Position numbers and translations under genes: made by a program. Under the pieces are notes generated by a model. That model was given only the letters and a program-made list of their open reading frames with translations, did no database searches and was not told the origin of the DNA. 64,000 nucleotides of DNA from CAZKAP01 sp964550895 (GTDB lineage: Bacteria > Bacteroidota > Bacteroidia > Flavobacteriales > Flavobacteriaceae): NCBI GenBank assembly GCA_964550895.1, contig CAZKAP010000011.1:1-64000 (forward strand), given 5' to 3'. Below, piece by piece: positions 15,241-23,419 of this stretch (position 1 is the stretch's first letter; each line of letters starts with the position of its first letter).

Positions 15241-16107
15241 TTAATATCTTTCGTATTCCTTGGATTGTGTGGCCTCACCCAGGATTTCCGTCTCCAGGTC
15301 TTTGACGTACTTGAGGCGTTTACGGTTCAGGAAGAGCTTCTTTAGTTCGGGCATAATGTATTCAAAGGGAGCCAGATCATTTACAGAAGCCGATCCCGTG
15401 ACTTTGCCTATGTAAAGTCCGTCATAACCCTGAATTTGGAAGAACTTACCGGGCTTGATGTATCCGTCGAAATTCTGATAATTCAGGTTGGGTATCTCGC
15501 CCATGAGCCCGGAAGCACTAACCCAGGTATCATCATCGAAATGTACCTTTCTGAAGTGAATACGCATCGAATCCAGGAATACTTTGTCCTCAGAGCCGAA
15601 CGCATCCAGACGCCGCTTCACTTCTTCCAGTTCCTGGAGTTCGTCCGGAACCTGAAGAAAACGGAGCTGAACTATACGCTCGGACAGGCGGAAATTCTCC
15701 TTCTCCTGCCTGTAAAATTCCTCAAGCTCCTCGATCTTTACCAGCGTATCGGCAAATGAACGCGTCAGTTCTTCTATGTAGGCCTGGGTATACAGTTCAG
15801 TTTTGTAACTCTCCACCATACGGTCGAAATCCTCCATCTTATCCTGAGACAGATTGATACGGGATTTATCCAGCAGTAATTGCTGACTCGCCCATTTATT
15901 TATGATGGAAGCCATAAGGGCAGCACTGTCCTTCTCCGTTTTTCCCCGGAATTGAGTCGTATCGATGTCCTCCAGGTACAGATAGGTGTTCCCCACACGT
16001 GCCAGCGGCATTTTTTCGAATTCCTGCTTGAAGAACGAATCACAGGAGGGTATAGTGAGTAGTATTACCCCCCAAAACATCAATCCTATAAAGCGCTCTA
16101 AAGCCAT
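15241..16107 (-). CDS. SurA/PpiC-related periplasmic lipoprotein
   Basis: A 288-residue protein with a lipoprotein signal ending in the lipobox-like IPSC (Cys22). The rest is helix-rich and resembles the SurA N-terminal chaperone region followed by a degenerate parvulin-like domain (ERIVQLRFLQVPDE...KRRLDAFGSED). The catalytic parvulin features are not clear, so isomerase activity is doubtful. Directly upstream of the larger SurA-like gene (4 nt), it is probably a helper in outer-membrane protein biogenesis. A perfect -7 box lies only 5-12 nt upstream of its ATG. Confidence 0.75.
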   Translation of the reverse strand: MALERFIGLMFWGVILLTIPSCDSFFKQEFEKMPLARVGNTYLYLEDIDTTQFRGKTEKDSAALMASIINKWASQQLLLDKSRINLSQDKMEDFDRMVESYKTELYTQAYIEELTRSFADTLVKIEELEEFYRQEKENFRLSERIVQLRFLQVPDELQELEEVKRRLDAFGSEDKVFLDSMRIHFRKVHFDDDTWVSASGLMGEIPNLNYQNFDGYIKPGKFFQIQGYDGLYIGKVTGSASVNDLAPFEYIMPELKKLFLNRKRLKYVKDLETEILGEATQSKEYERY

Positions 16108-16111
16108 CCTC

Positions 16112-16119
16112 CAAAATTA
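16112..16119 (-). promoter_or_regulatory. -7 box of the surA-moxR operon, very close to the start codon
   Basis: On the minus strand TAATTTTG matches TAnnTTTG exactly and ends 5 nt before the ATG at 16107. Transcription would begin near the first codon, implying a leaderless mRNA or a start slightly further inside (Met10 at 16080). Confidence 0.45.
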
Positions 16120-16167
16120 AACATTAAGGCGAGGGCGGCAATTATCGGACCCGCAGTTAACAGATTT

Positions 16168-16200
16168 TTTGCAACGTTTTGTCCAATATTTGTACTTTAG
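16168..16200 (+). promoter_or_regulatory. Promoter of the SRPBCC gene
   Basis: TTTG (16168-16171), a 21-nt spacer and TACTTTAG (16193-16200; one mismatch to TAnnTTTG) form a Bacteroidetes-type promoter 18 nt upstream of the ATG at 16219. It is divergent from the surA operon promoter. Confidence 0.5.
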
Positions 16201-16218
16201 GCTCTGCATCATTGGGTT

Positions 16219-16659
16219 ATGAAAAGTAAATCAGAAGTGGTTATACATGCCCCCCGGGAAAGAGTACTCGAGTTGTGGCAATCGTTCGAAGACCAGAAGA
16301 AATGGCAGAAAGGGCTTGAATCTCTCGAATTGAAGAACGGCAAGCCCGGATACATAGGCACGCAAACGCACTATTCATATAAAATCGGCAGACGCAGGCT
16401 GAACCTGCAGGAGACCCTCATTCAGAACAACCTCCCCACAGAGTATCAGGTCCTGCAGGAATCGGACGATGTGGTTAGCCGTCAAAAGCACTATATCACG
16501 GAACCGGAACCGGGTAAGACCCTTTGGACAACGGTGAGTGACACTCGCTTTCAGAGCCTGGGACTCAAGGTTATCAGCTGGCTCAGCCCGAAACTCTTCC
16601 AGAAAGAACAACAGCGCACTCTGGAGGCATTCAAGGCCTACGTGGAAAGCACTCCCTGA
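16219..16659 (+). CDS. SRPBCC/START-fold protein
   Basis: A 146-residue cytosolic protein with the SRPBCC opening (SEVVIHAPRERVLELWQSFE) and alternating strands (YSYKIGRRRLNLQETLIQNN), ending in a long helix (LFQKEQQRTLEAFKAYVE). Such proteins bind hydrophobic ligands in a deep cavity; the ligand is unknown. It is the first gene of a small plus-strand cluster with an unknown 77-residue protein and a BLUF photoreceptor. Confidence 0.75.
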   Translation: MKSKSEVVIHAPRERVLELWQSFEDQKKWQKGLESLELKNGKPGYIGTQTHYSYKIGRRRLNLQETLIQNNLPTEYQVLQESDDVVSRQKHYITEPEPGKTLWTTVSDTRFQSLGLKVISWLSPKLFQKEQQRTLEAFKAYVESTP

Positions 16660-16697
16660 GGGGCTAAGCCCAAGGGTTGAACTGGGCAAAACGAGCT

Positions 16698-16931
16698 ATG
16701 AGCAAACGGATTAAGTTGTATTGGGACTTTCGGGGTCCGGTATCGGAAGGAACGGCGCGTCATTATGAAATGCACCTGAATGAATATTTTCGGGACCATC
16801 AGCTTCCTTTCGAAGAAGTGGGACACCTCGCCCTGGGAGATCAGCAGCACAGCGCATACGCGATTATTGCCGAGGGGGAATTGCCCCGCCTTAAACAGGA
16901 CTTGAGGCCCCATCGGGGAGAATGGGTCTGA
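16698..16931 (+). CDS. Small conserved-looking protein of unknown function
   Basis: About 77 residues (MSKRIKLYWDFRGPVSEGTA...), not recognised. It is rich in His and acidic residues (ARHYEMHLNEYF, LALGDQQHSAYAII), with no signal peptide or membrane segment. The composition and an ATG 38 nt after the SRPBCC stop support a real gene; an upstream TTG (16677) is less likely. It lies 110 nt before the BLUF gene. Confidence 0.6.
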   Translation: MSKRIKLYWDFRGPVSEGTARHYEMHLNEYFRDHQLPFEEVGHLALGDQQHSAYAIIAEGELPRLKQDLRPHRGEWV

Positions 16932-17041
16932 ACCAACGCCATCGAATTCTTTTTGAGAGTGCGGCTTGGGATTTTGATTGGGTTCGGCACACTAAAATCC
17001 TTGAAAAATCAGTTGTTTCTATTACCAAAACCGCAATTCCC

Positions 17042-17476
17042 ATGAAAGCATTACTCTACATCAGTGAAGCGAAGGTGGCATTTAGCCCGGACGATTTAAC
17101 CGAACTCGCGGTCAGATCCGCAATTAAGAACGGCCGACTGGGGATTACCGGTTATCTGTATTACGAAAAAGGCCTGTTTCTCCAATACATCGAGGGTGAG
17201 GGTGAGGAGCTGGAAATGCTCTACTGTACTATAGCCTCCGATGCACGTCACCGCGTCACCGGTTTTATTACCGAGGACCTGGACAGGCGGAGATTTCCCA
17301 ACTGGTCCATGAAGAATATCAGCGAAGTCATGGGTGAGAACAGCACGATTGAACAGACCGTCATCCAGACCATTCGGTTATTCGATCAGAATCAAATGAA
17401 TATACCCGAGGGGACAAAAATCGGGCTCTTCCGCTTTATGGACGACCTCGCCCAGATTCACGCCGAGCTTCATTGA
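17042..17476 (+). CDS. BLUF-domain blue-light photoreceptor
   Basis: A 144-residue stand-alone BLUF protein that senses blue light through FAD. The key residues are all in place: Tyr6 (LLYISEA), Asn30 and Gly34-Ile-Thr-Gly (NGRLGITG), Gln48 (FLQYIEG), Trp88 and Met90 (PNWSM). They match AppA Tyr21, Asn45, Gln63, Trp104 and Met106 at nearly constant offset. DARHRV is the conserved DxRH. The ~45-residue C-terminal tail has no output domain, so signalling must be by protein-protein contact. The start at 17042 begins directly at the BLUF strand; upstream sequence is not conserved in character. Confidence 0.93.
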   Translation: MKALLYISEAKVAFSPDDLTELAVRSAIKNGRLGITGYLYYEKGLFLQYIEGEGEELEMLYCTIASDARHRVTGFITEDLDRRRFPNWSMKNISEVMGENSTIEQTVIQTIRLFDQNQMNIPEGTKIGLFRFMDDLAQIHAELH

Positions 17477-17491
17477 AGGAGATTCCCGCCA

Positions 17492-18838
17492 TCAGGTCTC
17501 CCGGGAAGGAGCTGTTTCGGAAGCGACCGGCAGGTAGGTTCCGTACAAATCGAAATCGTCTGCAGAGGTAATCTCAACATCTACAAATTCACCCGGTCTG
17601 AGGTACGCCTCACCGGCTTCTATATGGACTTCGTTATCCACCTCCGGAGAGTCCTTCTCAGTGCGGCCTATGTACACCGGTCCCTGTTTGCGGTCGATCA
17701 TGCATCTCAGGGTATGGCCCACCAGTTCCTGATTCATTTCCCAGGAAATCCGGGATTGCAATTCCATAATCACATTGGCCCTGCGCATCTTCTCTTCCTC
17801 GGGCACCGTATCTTCCAGTTGATAGGCCGTTGTACCTTCCTCATGGCTATAGGTAAAGCAGCCGAGTCGATCGAAACGGGTAACTTCGACCCACCTGCGC
17901 AAACGTTCGAAATCCTCTTCGGTCTCGCCGGGATACCCCACAATCAGGGTGGTCCGCAATGCGATTCCGGGAACCTCGGAACGAATTTTGTCCAGCAATC
18001 GGTTGGTTTTTGCCATAGTCGTACCCCTTTTCATGCTCTTTAGTATGGGGTCTGATATGTGCTGCAGGGGAATGTCCAGGTAAGAGCAGACTTTTTCTTC
18101 TTCCCGGATCACCTCAAGCACGTCCTCCGGAAAACCCGTAGGGAAGGCGTAGTGCAGGCGAATCCATTCGATACCGTCTACCCGGGCGAGTTGGCGCAGC
18201 AATCGCGCCAAATCCCTTTTACCGTATAGATCCAGACCGTAGTAGGTAGAATCCTGTGCGATAAGAATCAATTCACGGATTCCCTGAGCCGCCAGTTTGC
18301 TCGCCCTGTCGACGAGCTCCTCAACCGGAGTACTCCGGTGCTTCCCCCTCATTAGTGGAATGGCACAGAAAGAGCAGGGACGGTCGCAACCTTCGGATAT
18401 CTTGAAGAACGAATAATTCTTTGGAGTTGTAGCCACTCGCTCGCCCAGGAGTTCGTGCTTGTAGTCCGCATTCAGGGAACGCAGGAGTTCAGGGAGGTTT
18501 CGGGTGCCGAAATAGTGGTCCACCTCGGGTATTTCGACCTCGAGTTCATCCTTGTAGCGCTCGCTCAGGCAACCGGTAACGATCAATTTATCGATATCCC
18601 CGCGGCTTTTTCGCTCTGCATAATCCAGGATGGTTTCTATACTTTCCTTCTTGGCATTGTCGATGAAACCGCAGGTGTTGATCACTACGATTTCCCCGTC
18701 CTGCTGGTGGACGACATCCCGACCATTGGCCCGGAGCTGCCCCATTAGCACTTCGGAATCGTATATGTTCTTGCTGCATCCCAGGGTCACCACATTGATG
18801 CGCTTCCCCTGTCCGCTCTTGGCCTCTTTAGTGTGCAT
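17492..18838 (-). CDS. rimO: Ribosomal protein S12 methylthiotransferase
   Basis: A radical-SAM enzyme that adds a methylthio group to an Asp of ribosomal protein S12. The UPF0004 N-domain begins VVTLGCSKNIYDSEVLMGQL, the radical SAM motif is CDRPCSFC (three cysteines of the 4Fe-4S cluster), and a C-terminal TRAM domain follows (GHTLRCMIDRKQGPVYIGRT). About 448 residues, as usual. The start at 18838 (MHTKEAKSG) is chosen because upstream residues look non-coding. Convergent with the BLUF gene. Confidence 0.95.
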   Translation of the reverse strand: MHTKEAKSGQGKRINVVTLGCSKNIYDSEVLMGQLRANGRDVVHQQDGEIVVINTCGFIDNAKKESIETILDYAERKSRGDIDKLIVTGCLSERYKDELEVEIPEVDHYFGTRNLPELLRSLNADYKHELLGERVATTPKNYSFFKISEGCDRPCSFCAIPLMRGKHRSTPVEELVDRASKLAAQGIRELILIAQDSTYYGLDLYGKRDLARLLRQLARVDGIEWIRLHYAFPTGFPEDVLEVIREEEKVCSYLDIPLQHISDPILKSMKRGTTMAKTNRLLDKIRSEVPGIALRTTLIVGYPGETEEDFERLRRWVEVTRFDRLGCFTYSHEEGTTAYQLEDTVPEEEKMRRANVIMELQSRISWEMNQELVGHTLRCMIDRKQGPVYIGRTEKDSPEVDNEVHIEAGEAYLRPGEFVDVEITSADDFDLYGTYLPVASETAPSRET

Positions 18839-18960
18839 AATCGTAAAGATCGGTCGACAAAAATACTGGGAATTGAGGGAAATGTGCCTGTCGTTAAACT
18901 TTTTACCTCCTGTAGCGTTTATATACCGGGGCATTCCATTGAAAAAATAAAAACCAAGCT

Positions 18961-20067
18961 ATGAAAACTTCGGTCTTAAAACACCACCGACTGCATTTCG
19001 CACCAATATGTTGCAGTCTGTTCATGTTCGTACTTTCAGCCGTATCCTGCGAATCCGGGGATCCTGTAATACCCCCCTCGAAAACCGGGCTCTATTTCCC
19101 CCCCAATGAACCCGAGCCCTGGGAAACCGCATCGTTGGAATGGGATACGGAGGCCTTAAGCAACCTGGAGGTTTTCCTGCGCGATTCCAACACCAAGGCC
19201 TTCATAATCCTGATTGGAGGACGCATCGCCTTGGAACGCTATTATAACGGGCACGACAGGGATCAGCTCTGGTACTGGGCCTCGGCAGGTAAAACCCTGA
19301 CCTGCGCCACGGTGGGGATTGCCCAACAGGAAGGATATCTGTCCATACTGGATCCGGCCTCAAACTACCTGGGAGAAGGCTGGACATCGGCCTCGCCGGA
19401 GCAGGAAATACGCATAGCGATTCGGAATCAACTGACCATGACTTCGGGCCTGAATGAACTGGCCTTTGAATGCACCCAACCCGAGTGCCTCGATTTCAGA
19501 GCCATGGCCGGTACGCGTTGGGCCTATCACAACGGGCCCTATACGCTGCTGCAATCCGTGGTCAGTAACGCGGTAGGCATCGATTTTGACTCCTATTTCG
19601 AGGATAAAATCAAGGAACCCTTAGGGATGAATGGATTCTGGTTCGACAGTGAGGAAGGCAACAGGGTGTACTTCAGCAATGCCCGCAGCATGGCCCGCTT
19701 CGGACTCTGTGTTCTGGCTGACGGCCGCTGGAACGAAGTCGAAATCATGGAAGATGGAGACTTCCTCAGGGATATGCGCACACCCTCACAGGATCTGAAT
19801 GCTTCTTACGGATATCTATGGTGGCTCAACGGGCAAGCGTCACATATGATCCCCGGACTCCAATTGCAGCTACCCGGCTCCTTTGCTCCTTCCGCTCCGG
19901 CCGACATGTACGCCGGATTGGGAAAGAACGATCAGAAACTGTACATTATCCCGAGCCTGGATATGGTCGTGGTCCGTATGGGCGAGAACCCGGGTGAAGA
20001 CGCCGCTGCGATATCAGTCTATGATGAATCGCTTTGGGAACAGCTCAATGCAGTATTGAACCGCTAG
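18961..20067 (+). CDS. Class C beta-lactamase-related serine hydrolase
   Basis: A 368-residue secreted or lipid-anchored serine hydrolase of the beta-lactamase/penicillin-binding-protein superfamily. The N-terminal signal ends near AVSCESGD (possible lipobox). The catalytic S-x-x-K is in WASAGKTLTCA, and the second motif Y-x-N is YHNGPYTLLQS. The third (K-T-G-like) motif is unclear (GLGKNDQKLYII). Probably an esterase or peptidase acting on cell-wall or dietary peptides; substrate unknown. It lies alone on the plus strand between minus-strand rimO and ftsY. Confidence 0.85.
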   Translation: MKTSVLKHHRLHFAPICCSLFMFVLSAVSCESGDPVIPPSKTGLYFPPNEPEPWETASLEWDTEALSNLEVFLRDSNTKAFIILIGGRIALERYYNGHDRDQLWYWASAGKTLTCATVGIAQQEGYLSILDPASNYLGEGWTSASPEQEIRIAIRNQLTMTSGLNELAFECTQPECLDFRAMAGTRWAYHNGPYTLLQSVVSNAVGIDFDSYFEDKIKEPLGMNGFWFDSEEGNRVYFSNARSMARFGLCVLADGRWNEVEIMEDGDFLRDMRTPSQDLNASYGYLWWLNGQASHMIPGLQLQLPGSFAPSAPADMYAGLGKNDQKLYIIPSLDMVVVRMGENPGEDAAAISVYDESLWEQLNAVLNR

Positions 20068-20077
20068 GGATTCCGGA

Positions 20078-21058
20078 TTAGGCCGATTCTCCCGTGCCGA
20101 AGAAGGAGTCGACGAACTCCTTGCGGTCGAATGGCTGAAGGTCTTCGATCCCCTCGCCCACTCCGATGTACTTGACCGGAATCTGGAACTGGTCGGAAAT
20201 ACCTATAACCACCCCGCCACGTGCCGTTCCGTCGAGTTTGGTTATGGCCAGGGAAGTAACTTCCGTAGCCTTAGTGAACTGACGGGCCTGTTCGAAGGCA
20301 TTCTGTCCCGTGGAACCATCCAGTACCAGCAATACTTCGTGCGGGGCATCGGGGACAACCTTGCTCATTACGCGTTTCACTTTACTCAACTCGTTCATCA
20401 GGTTCACTTTGTTATGCAAGCGACCCGCCGTGTCCAGCAACACGATATCTGCCTCCTGACTAACCGCCGCCTGCACCGTGTCGAACGCCACAGAAGCCGG
20501 ATCACTCCCCATCTTCTGTTTGATAATCGGAACGCCTACGCGATTGGCCCAGATCTGCAGCTGATCGATGGCTGCCGCCCGGAAGGTATCCCCCGCCCCC
20601 AGAATGACCTTCTTACCCAGTCGATTGTACTGATGCGCAAGCTTTCCGATGGTGGTAGTCTTCCCTACGCCATTCACCCCAACGACCATGATGACATAAG
20701 GGCCATTACCCTGCTGCAGGACCTCTTCCTGTTGCTGGAATGCGTTGTGCCCCTGATTTTCGGAAAGCAAGCCCGATATCTCCTCCTTGAGAATGCGGTC
20801 GAGCTCCTCGGTACCCATGAATTTGTCCCGTGCTACCCGCACTTCAATTCGTTCGATGACCTTAAGGGTGGTATCGACCCCTACATCGGAGCTGATCAGG
20901 ATTTCTTCAAGTTCATCCAGCACTTCATCATCCACTCGGGATTTGCCGACCAGGGCCTTGCTCAGCTTTCCGAAAAAGGAGTTCTTGGATTTCTCCAGGC
21001 CCCGATTCAGGTTTTCCTTCTTCTCCTTCTTATTAAACAGTTTATCCAGTAGTCCCAT
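20078..21058 (-). CDS. ftsY: Signal recognition particle receptor FtsY
   Basis: GTPase that docks ribosome-nascent-chain-SRP complexes at the inner membrane. NG domain: P-loop GVNGVGKTTTIGKLA, then AGDTFRAAAIDQL, DTAGRLHNKVNLM, TKLDGTARGG and YIGVGEGIEDLQPF. About 326 residues with only a short charged N-terminal extension (LFNKKEKKENLNRGLEKSKN), as usual in Bacteroidetes. The start at 21058 (MGLLDKLF) is preferred to a Met seven codons upstream. It follows the L28/L33 operon, from which a terminator separates it. Confidence 0.96.
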   Translation of the reverse strand: MGLLDKLFNKKEKKENLNRGLEKSKNSFFGKLSKALVGKSRVDDEVLDELEEILISSDVGVDTTLKVIERIEVRVARDKFMGTEELDRILKEEISGLLSENQGHNAFQQQEEVLQQGNGPYVIMVVGVNGVGKTTTIGKLAHQYNRLGKKVILGAGDTFRAAAIDQLQIWANRVGVPIIKQKMGSDPASVAFDTVQAAVSQEADIVLLDTAGRLHNKVNLMNELSKVKRVMSKVVPDAPHEVLLVLDGSTGQNAFEQARQFTKATEVTSLAITKLDGTARGGVVIGISDQFQIPVKYIGVGEGIEDLQPFDRKEFVDSFFGTGESA

Positions 21059-21122
21059 GCGTGTACCTGTAAGCTCCAAATTTAGCCAATTAGCCCGTTT
21101 TTACCCTCCGGCCTCCGGGAAC

Positions 21123-21150
21123 AAAAAAACCCGGTAAGGAACCGGGCTTT
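21123..21150 (-). terminator. Rho-independent terminator of the rpmB-rpmG-DUF4295 operon
   Basis: Read on the minus strand: stem CCCGGT, 5-nt loop TCCTT, stem ACCGGG, then seven Ts (21123-21129). It lies 20 nt downstream of the DUF4295 stop and ahead of ftsY. Confidence 0.85.
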
Positions 21151-21170
21151 ATGACTATCTGTGCGATCTT

Positions 21171-21323
21171 CTATTTGTCGTTGAGCCAGTCACTCACGGC
21201 ATCGGGAGGCATAACCATTTCTACAAAGGTATAGGCACCCGTCTTGGGAGATTTAACCATCTTTATGGCCTTGGTAAGCCTTTTGGAACTGGTTTGAAGG
21301 GTTGCTACGGTTTTCTTAGCCAT
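21171..21323 (-). CDS. DUF4295 family small protein
   Basis: A 50-residue basic protein (MAKKTVATLQTSSKRLTKAI ... ending SDWLNDK). It belongs to a short Bacteroidetes-specific family always encoded beside rpmG and rpmB, so it is probably ribosome-associated; the function is not established. The stop of rpmG and this start are 3 nt apart. Confidence 0.88.
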   Translation of the reverse strand: MAKKTVATLQTSSKRLTKAIKMVKSPKTGAYTFVEMVMPPDAVSDWLNDK

Positions 21324-21326
21324 GAC

Positions 21327-21509
21327 TTACTTAATTTCTTTGTGGATCGTCATCTTCTTCAGGATCGGATTGAACTTTTTCAATTCCATCCGGTCTGGAG
21401 AATTCTTCTTGTTCTTGGTTGTTATATAACGGGAAGTGCCGGGCATGCCGGAATCCTTGTGCTCCGTACACTCCAGTATTACCTGTACCCTGTTGCCTTT
21501 CTTAGCCAT
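21327..21509 (-). CDS. rpmG: 50S ribosomal protein L33
   Basis: A 60-residue large-subunit protein (MAKKGNRVQVILECTEHKDS; TTKNKKNSPDRMELKKFNP). It has a single Cys in the ECTEHK segment and lacks the C-x-x-C pairs of the zinc-binding form, so it is the zinc-independent type. It lies between rpmB (14-nt gap) and DUF4295. Confidence 0.96.
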   Translation of the reverse strand: MAKKGNRVQVILECTEHKDSGMPGTSRYITTKNKKNSPDRMELKKFNPILKKMTIHKEIK

Positions 21510-21523
21510 GGAAATAGCTTTTA

Positions 21524-21760
21524 CTATTTAATAAATCCCTTTTCTTTTGATTCCTTGAGAACCTGGGATATCCCCTTTCGGTTGATAATCTTGACGCCCT
21601 TGGCCGAAACGTTCAGCGTAACCCAACGGTTCTCGTCGGGCACGAAAAAGCGCTTCCTGGAAATGTTCACATCGAACCTCCTCTTGGTCTTATTGATGGA
21701 AAAGGAAACGTTATTTCCGAACATCACCTTCTTCCCAGTAACTTCACATATACGCGACAT
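21524..21760 (-). CDS. rpmB: 50S ribosomal protein L28
   Basis: A 78-residue large-subunit protein (MSRICEVTGKKVMFGNNVSF; SINKTKRRFDVN; VTLNVSAKGVKIINRKG). First gene of the rpmB-rpmG-DUF4295 operon, 65 nt downstream of cinA, the usual flavobacterial order. Confidence 0.97.
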   Translation of the reverse strand: MSRICEVTGKKVMFGNNVSFSINKTKRRFDVNISRKRFFVPDENRWVTLNVSAKGVKIINRKGISQVLKESKEKGFIK

Positions 21761-21825
21761 GACAATTCTCTTTGCTCCGAAAAATGGTGTGCAAATTTAG
21801 AAGAATTTCGACGGGTTTACAAAAT

Positions 21826-23079
21826 TTATACTTCATTTTTTTGAAGTTCCCGATACAGCAGTTCCAGGGCCTTATTTAGGGTCTTCTGCGTGATGCGTTC
21901 CCGATGATTTCCAAATGAAAAGACCTCCGCATGGGTTCGCAACGGCGAGTGTACGCCGATCCAAACGGTACCTACCGGCTGCCCGCTTTCTCCGGGATCG
22001 GGTCCGGCCACTCCGGTGACGGATACTGCAACTTCCGACCGGAATTTTTCGGCTGCAGACTGAGCCATTTCACGGGCTACCTGTTCACTGACCACTGTAT
22101 ACCGATCTATGGTGCCTGGGCTCACGCCGAGCAGGTTCGTCTTGATATCGGTGGCATAGGCAACCGCCCCCCCTTGAAAGAAATCAGAGGCTCCGCTTTG
22201 TGCCACCAGAGTTGAGGCAATCCTGCCTCCGGTGAGGCTTTCCGCTGTTGCCATCCGCCACCCCTTTGCCTTTAGCAGCCCGCCTATTCGAACCGGTAAG
22301 TCCTCCTTTCCCTCTTCTCCGACAATAATGTCCCCTATCCGGGTGTACAACTCGGCTACTATAGCTTCCACTTCCCTTTGGAGAATATCCGCATCTTCCC
22401 CCCTGCCACTGAGACGAAGCCTGACCTTACCCGCATTGGGAAGGTAGGCAAGCTTGATATGGGAGGGCAGGGAATCCTCCAGGGCTTCGATCCGATCGGC
22501 TATCGCACTCTCTCCCAGGCCATAGGTCAAGAGCGTTCGGTGCACAATGGCCGGCATCCTGAAGCGCTCGCGCAGTCGGGGCAGCACCTCAGTCTCCACC
22601 AGGTTCTGCATCTCATAGGGTACCCCGGGTAGTGCGACGTATACCCTGTCGTTCTTCTCCATCCACATCCCCGGTGCGGTTCCATAGGGATTGTGTAAAA
22701 TGCGGGCCTTGCTGGGAACCATGGCCTGTAAACGATTACGCTCGGATATCGGTGTGCTGATGTACTTCTCGAACAAATGCTCAATATGTGCCAGGACCTC
22801 AGGATTGCGTATCAGCGTATCTTCCGTAAATCGGCAATAGGCCTCTTTGGTGGTATCGTCCCTGGTGGGTCCGAGTCCGCCCGTGGAAATCACCAGGTCT
22901 GCCCGGTCTGAAGCTTCGTTCAGATAAGCTATGATATCCGAGGGGTCGTCGGACAGGGTATTCATCCGCTCCACATGTATGCCGATGGTATTCATGGCCC
23001 GTGCCAGGAATGCGGCATTCGTGTTGACCACCTGCCCTATGAGCAGCTCATCGCCTATGGTCAGTATTTCGGCTTTCAT
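21826..23079 (-). CDS. cinA: CinA-family protein (NMN deamidase/ADP-ribose pyrophosphatase type)
   Basis: A 417-residue two-domain protein. The N-terminal MoeA/MogA-like domain opens MKAEILTIGDELLIGQVVNT and has STGGLGPTRDDTTKEA. The C-terminal PncC amidase domain carries ATAESLTGGRIASTLVAQSG and VTGVAGPDPGESGQPVGTVW. The C-domain deamidates nicotinamide mononucleotide in pyridine nucleotide salvage. The start directly abuts the stop of the Hpt gene, so they are co-transcribed. Confidence 0.94.
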   Translation of the reverse strand: MKAEILTIGDELLIGQVVNTNAAFLARAMNTIGIHVERMNTLSDDPSDIIAYLNEASDRADLVISTGGLGPTRDDTTKEAYCRFTEDTLIRNPEVLAHIEHLFEKYISTPISERNRLQAMVPSKARILHNPYGTAPGMWMEKNDRVYVALPGVPYEMQNLVETEVLPRLRERFRMPAIVHRTLLTYGLGESAIADRIEALEDSLPSHIKLAYLPNAGKVRLRLSGRGEDADILQREVEAIVAELYTRIGDIIVGEEGKEDLPVRIGGLLKAKGWRMATAESLTGGRIASTLVAQSGASDFFQGGAVAYATDIKTNLLGVSPGTIDRYTVVSEQVAREMAQSAAEKFRSEVAVSVTGVAGPDPGESGQPVGTVWIGVHSPLRTHAEVFSFGNHRERITQKTLNKALELLYRELQKNEV

Positions 23080-23418
23080 TTAAAGGGAAAAATCCCGCCT
23101 GAGTTCCTCTACGGCCTGCTCGATATGGGTTCCCAACACCTTGTACTTTTCCTCTATGCTGGAAAAGTCCCCTTCCTGTTTCCCGAGAGTCTCAATCTCG
23201 TAGGCCAGAGTCCTTGAGTCGTCCATCCCCATGATCTCCAGATTCGGCTTCATTTTATGGGCTGTCTGATAGGTCTGTTCGTAATTCTTGCTTTCGATGG
23301 CCTCGCCGAGCACCACCATATCGGAAGGAATCTCTTCGAGAAACAGCGTAATGATGGACATGACGAAATCGTCGTCTCCTTCCGACATGGCCTCGACACG
23401 ATCTAAGCTGTAAATCAT
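23080..23418 (-). CDS. Histidine phosphotransfer (Hpt) domain protein
   Basis: A 112-residue all-helical protein consisting only of an Hpt domain. The phosphorylatable His54 lies in TAHKMKPNLEIMGM, where Pro-Asn replaces the more usual Gly-S. Early acidic helix FVMSIITLFLEEIP fits the domain. It would relay phosphate between a hybrid kinase and a response regulator, neither of which is in this window. The start at 23418 (MIYSLDRVEAM) leaves 1 nt after the FAH gene. Confidence 0.88.
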   Translation of the reverse strand: MIYSLDRVEAMSEGDDDFVMSIITLFLEEIPSDMVVLGEAIESKNYEQTYQTAHKMKPNLEIMGMDDSRTLAYEIETLGKQEGDFSSIEEKYKVLGTHIEQAVEELRRDFSL

Positions 23419-23419
23419 A

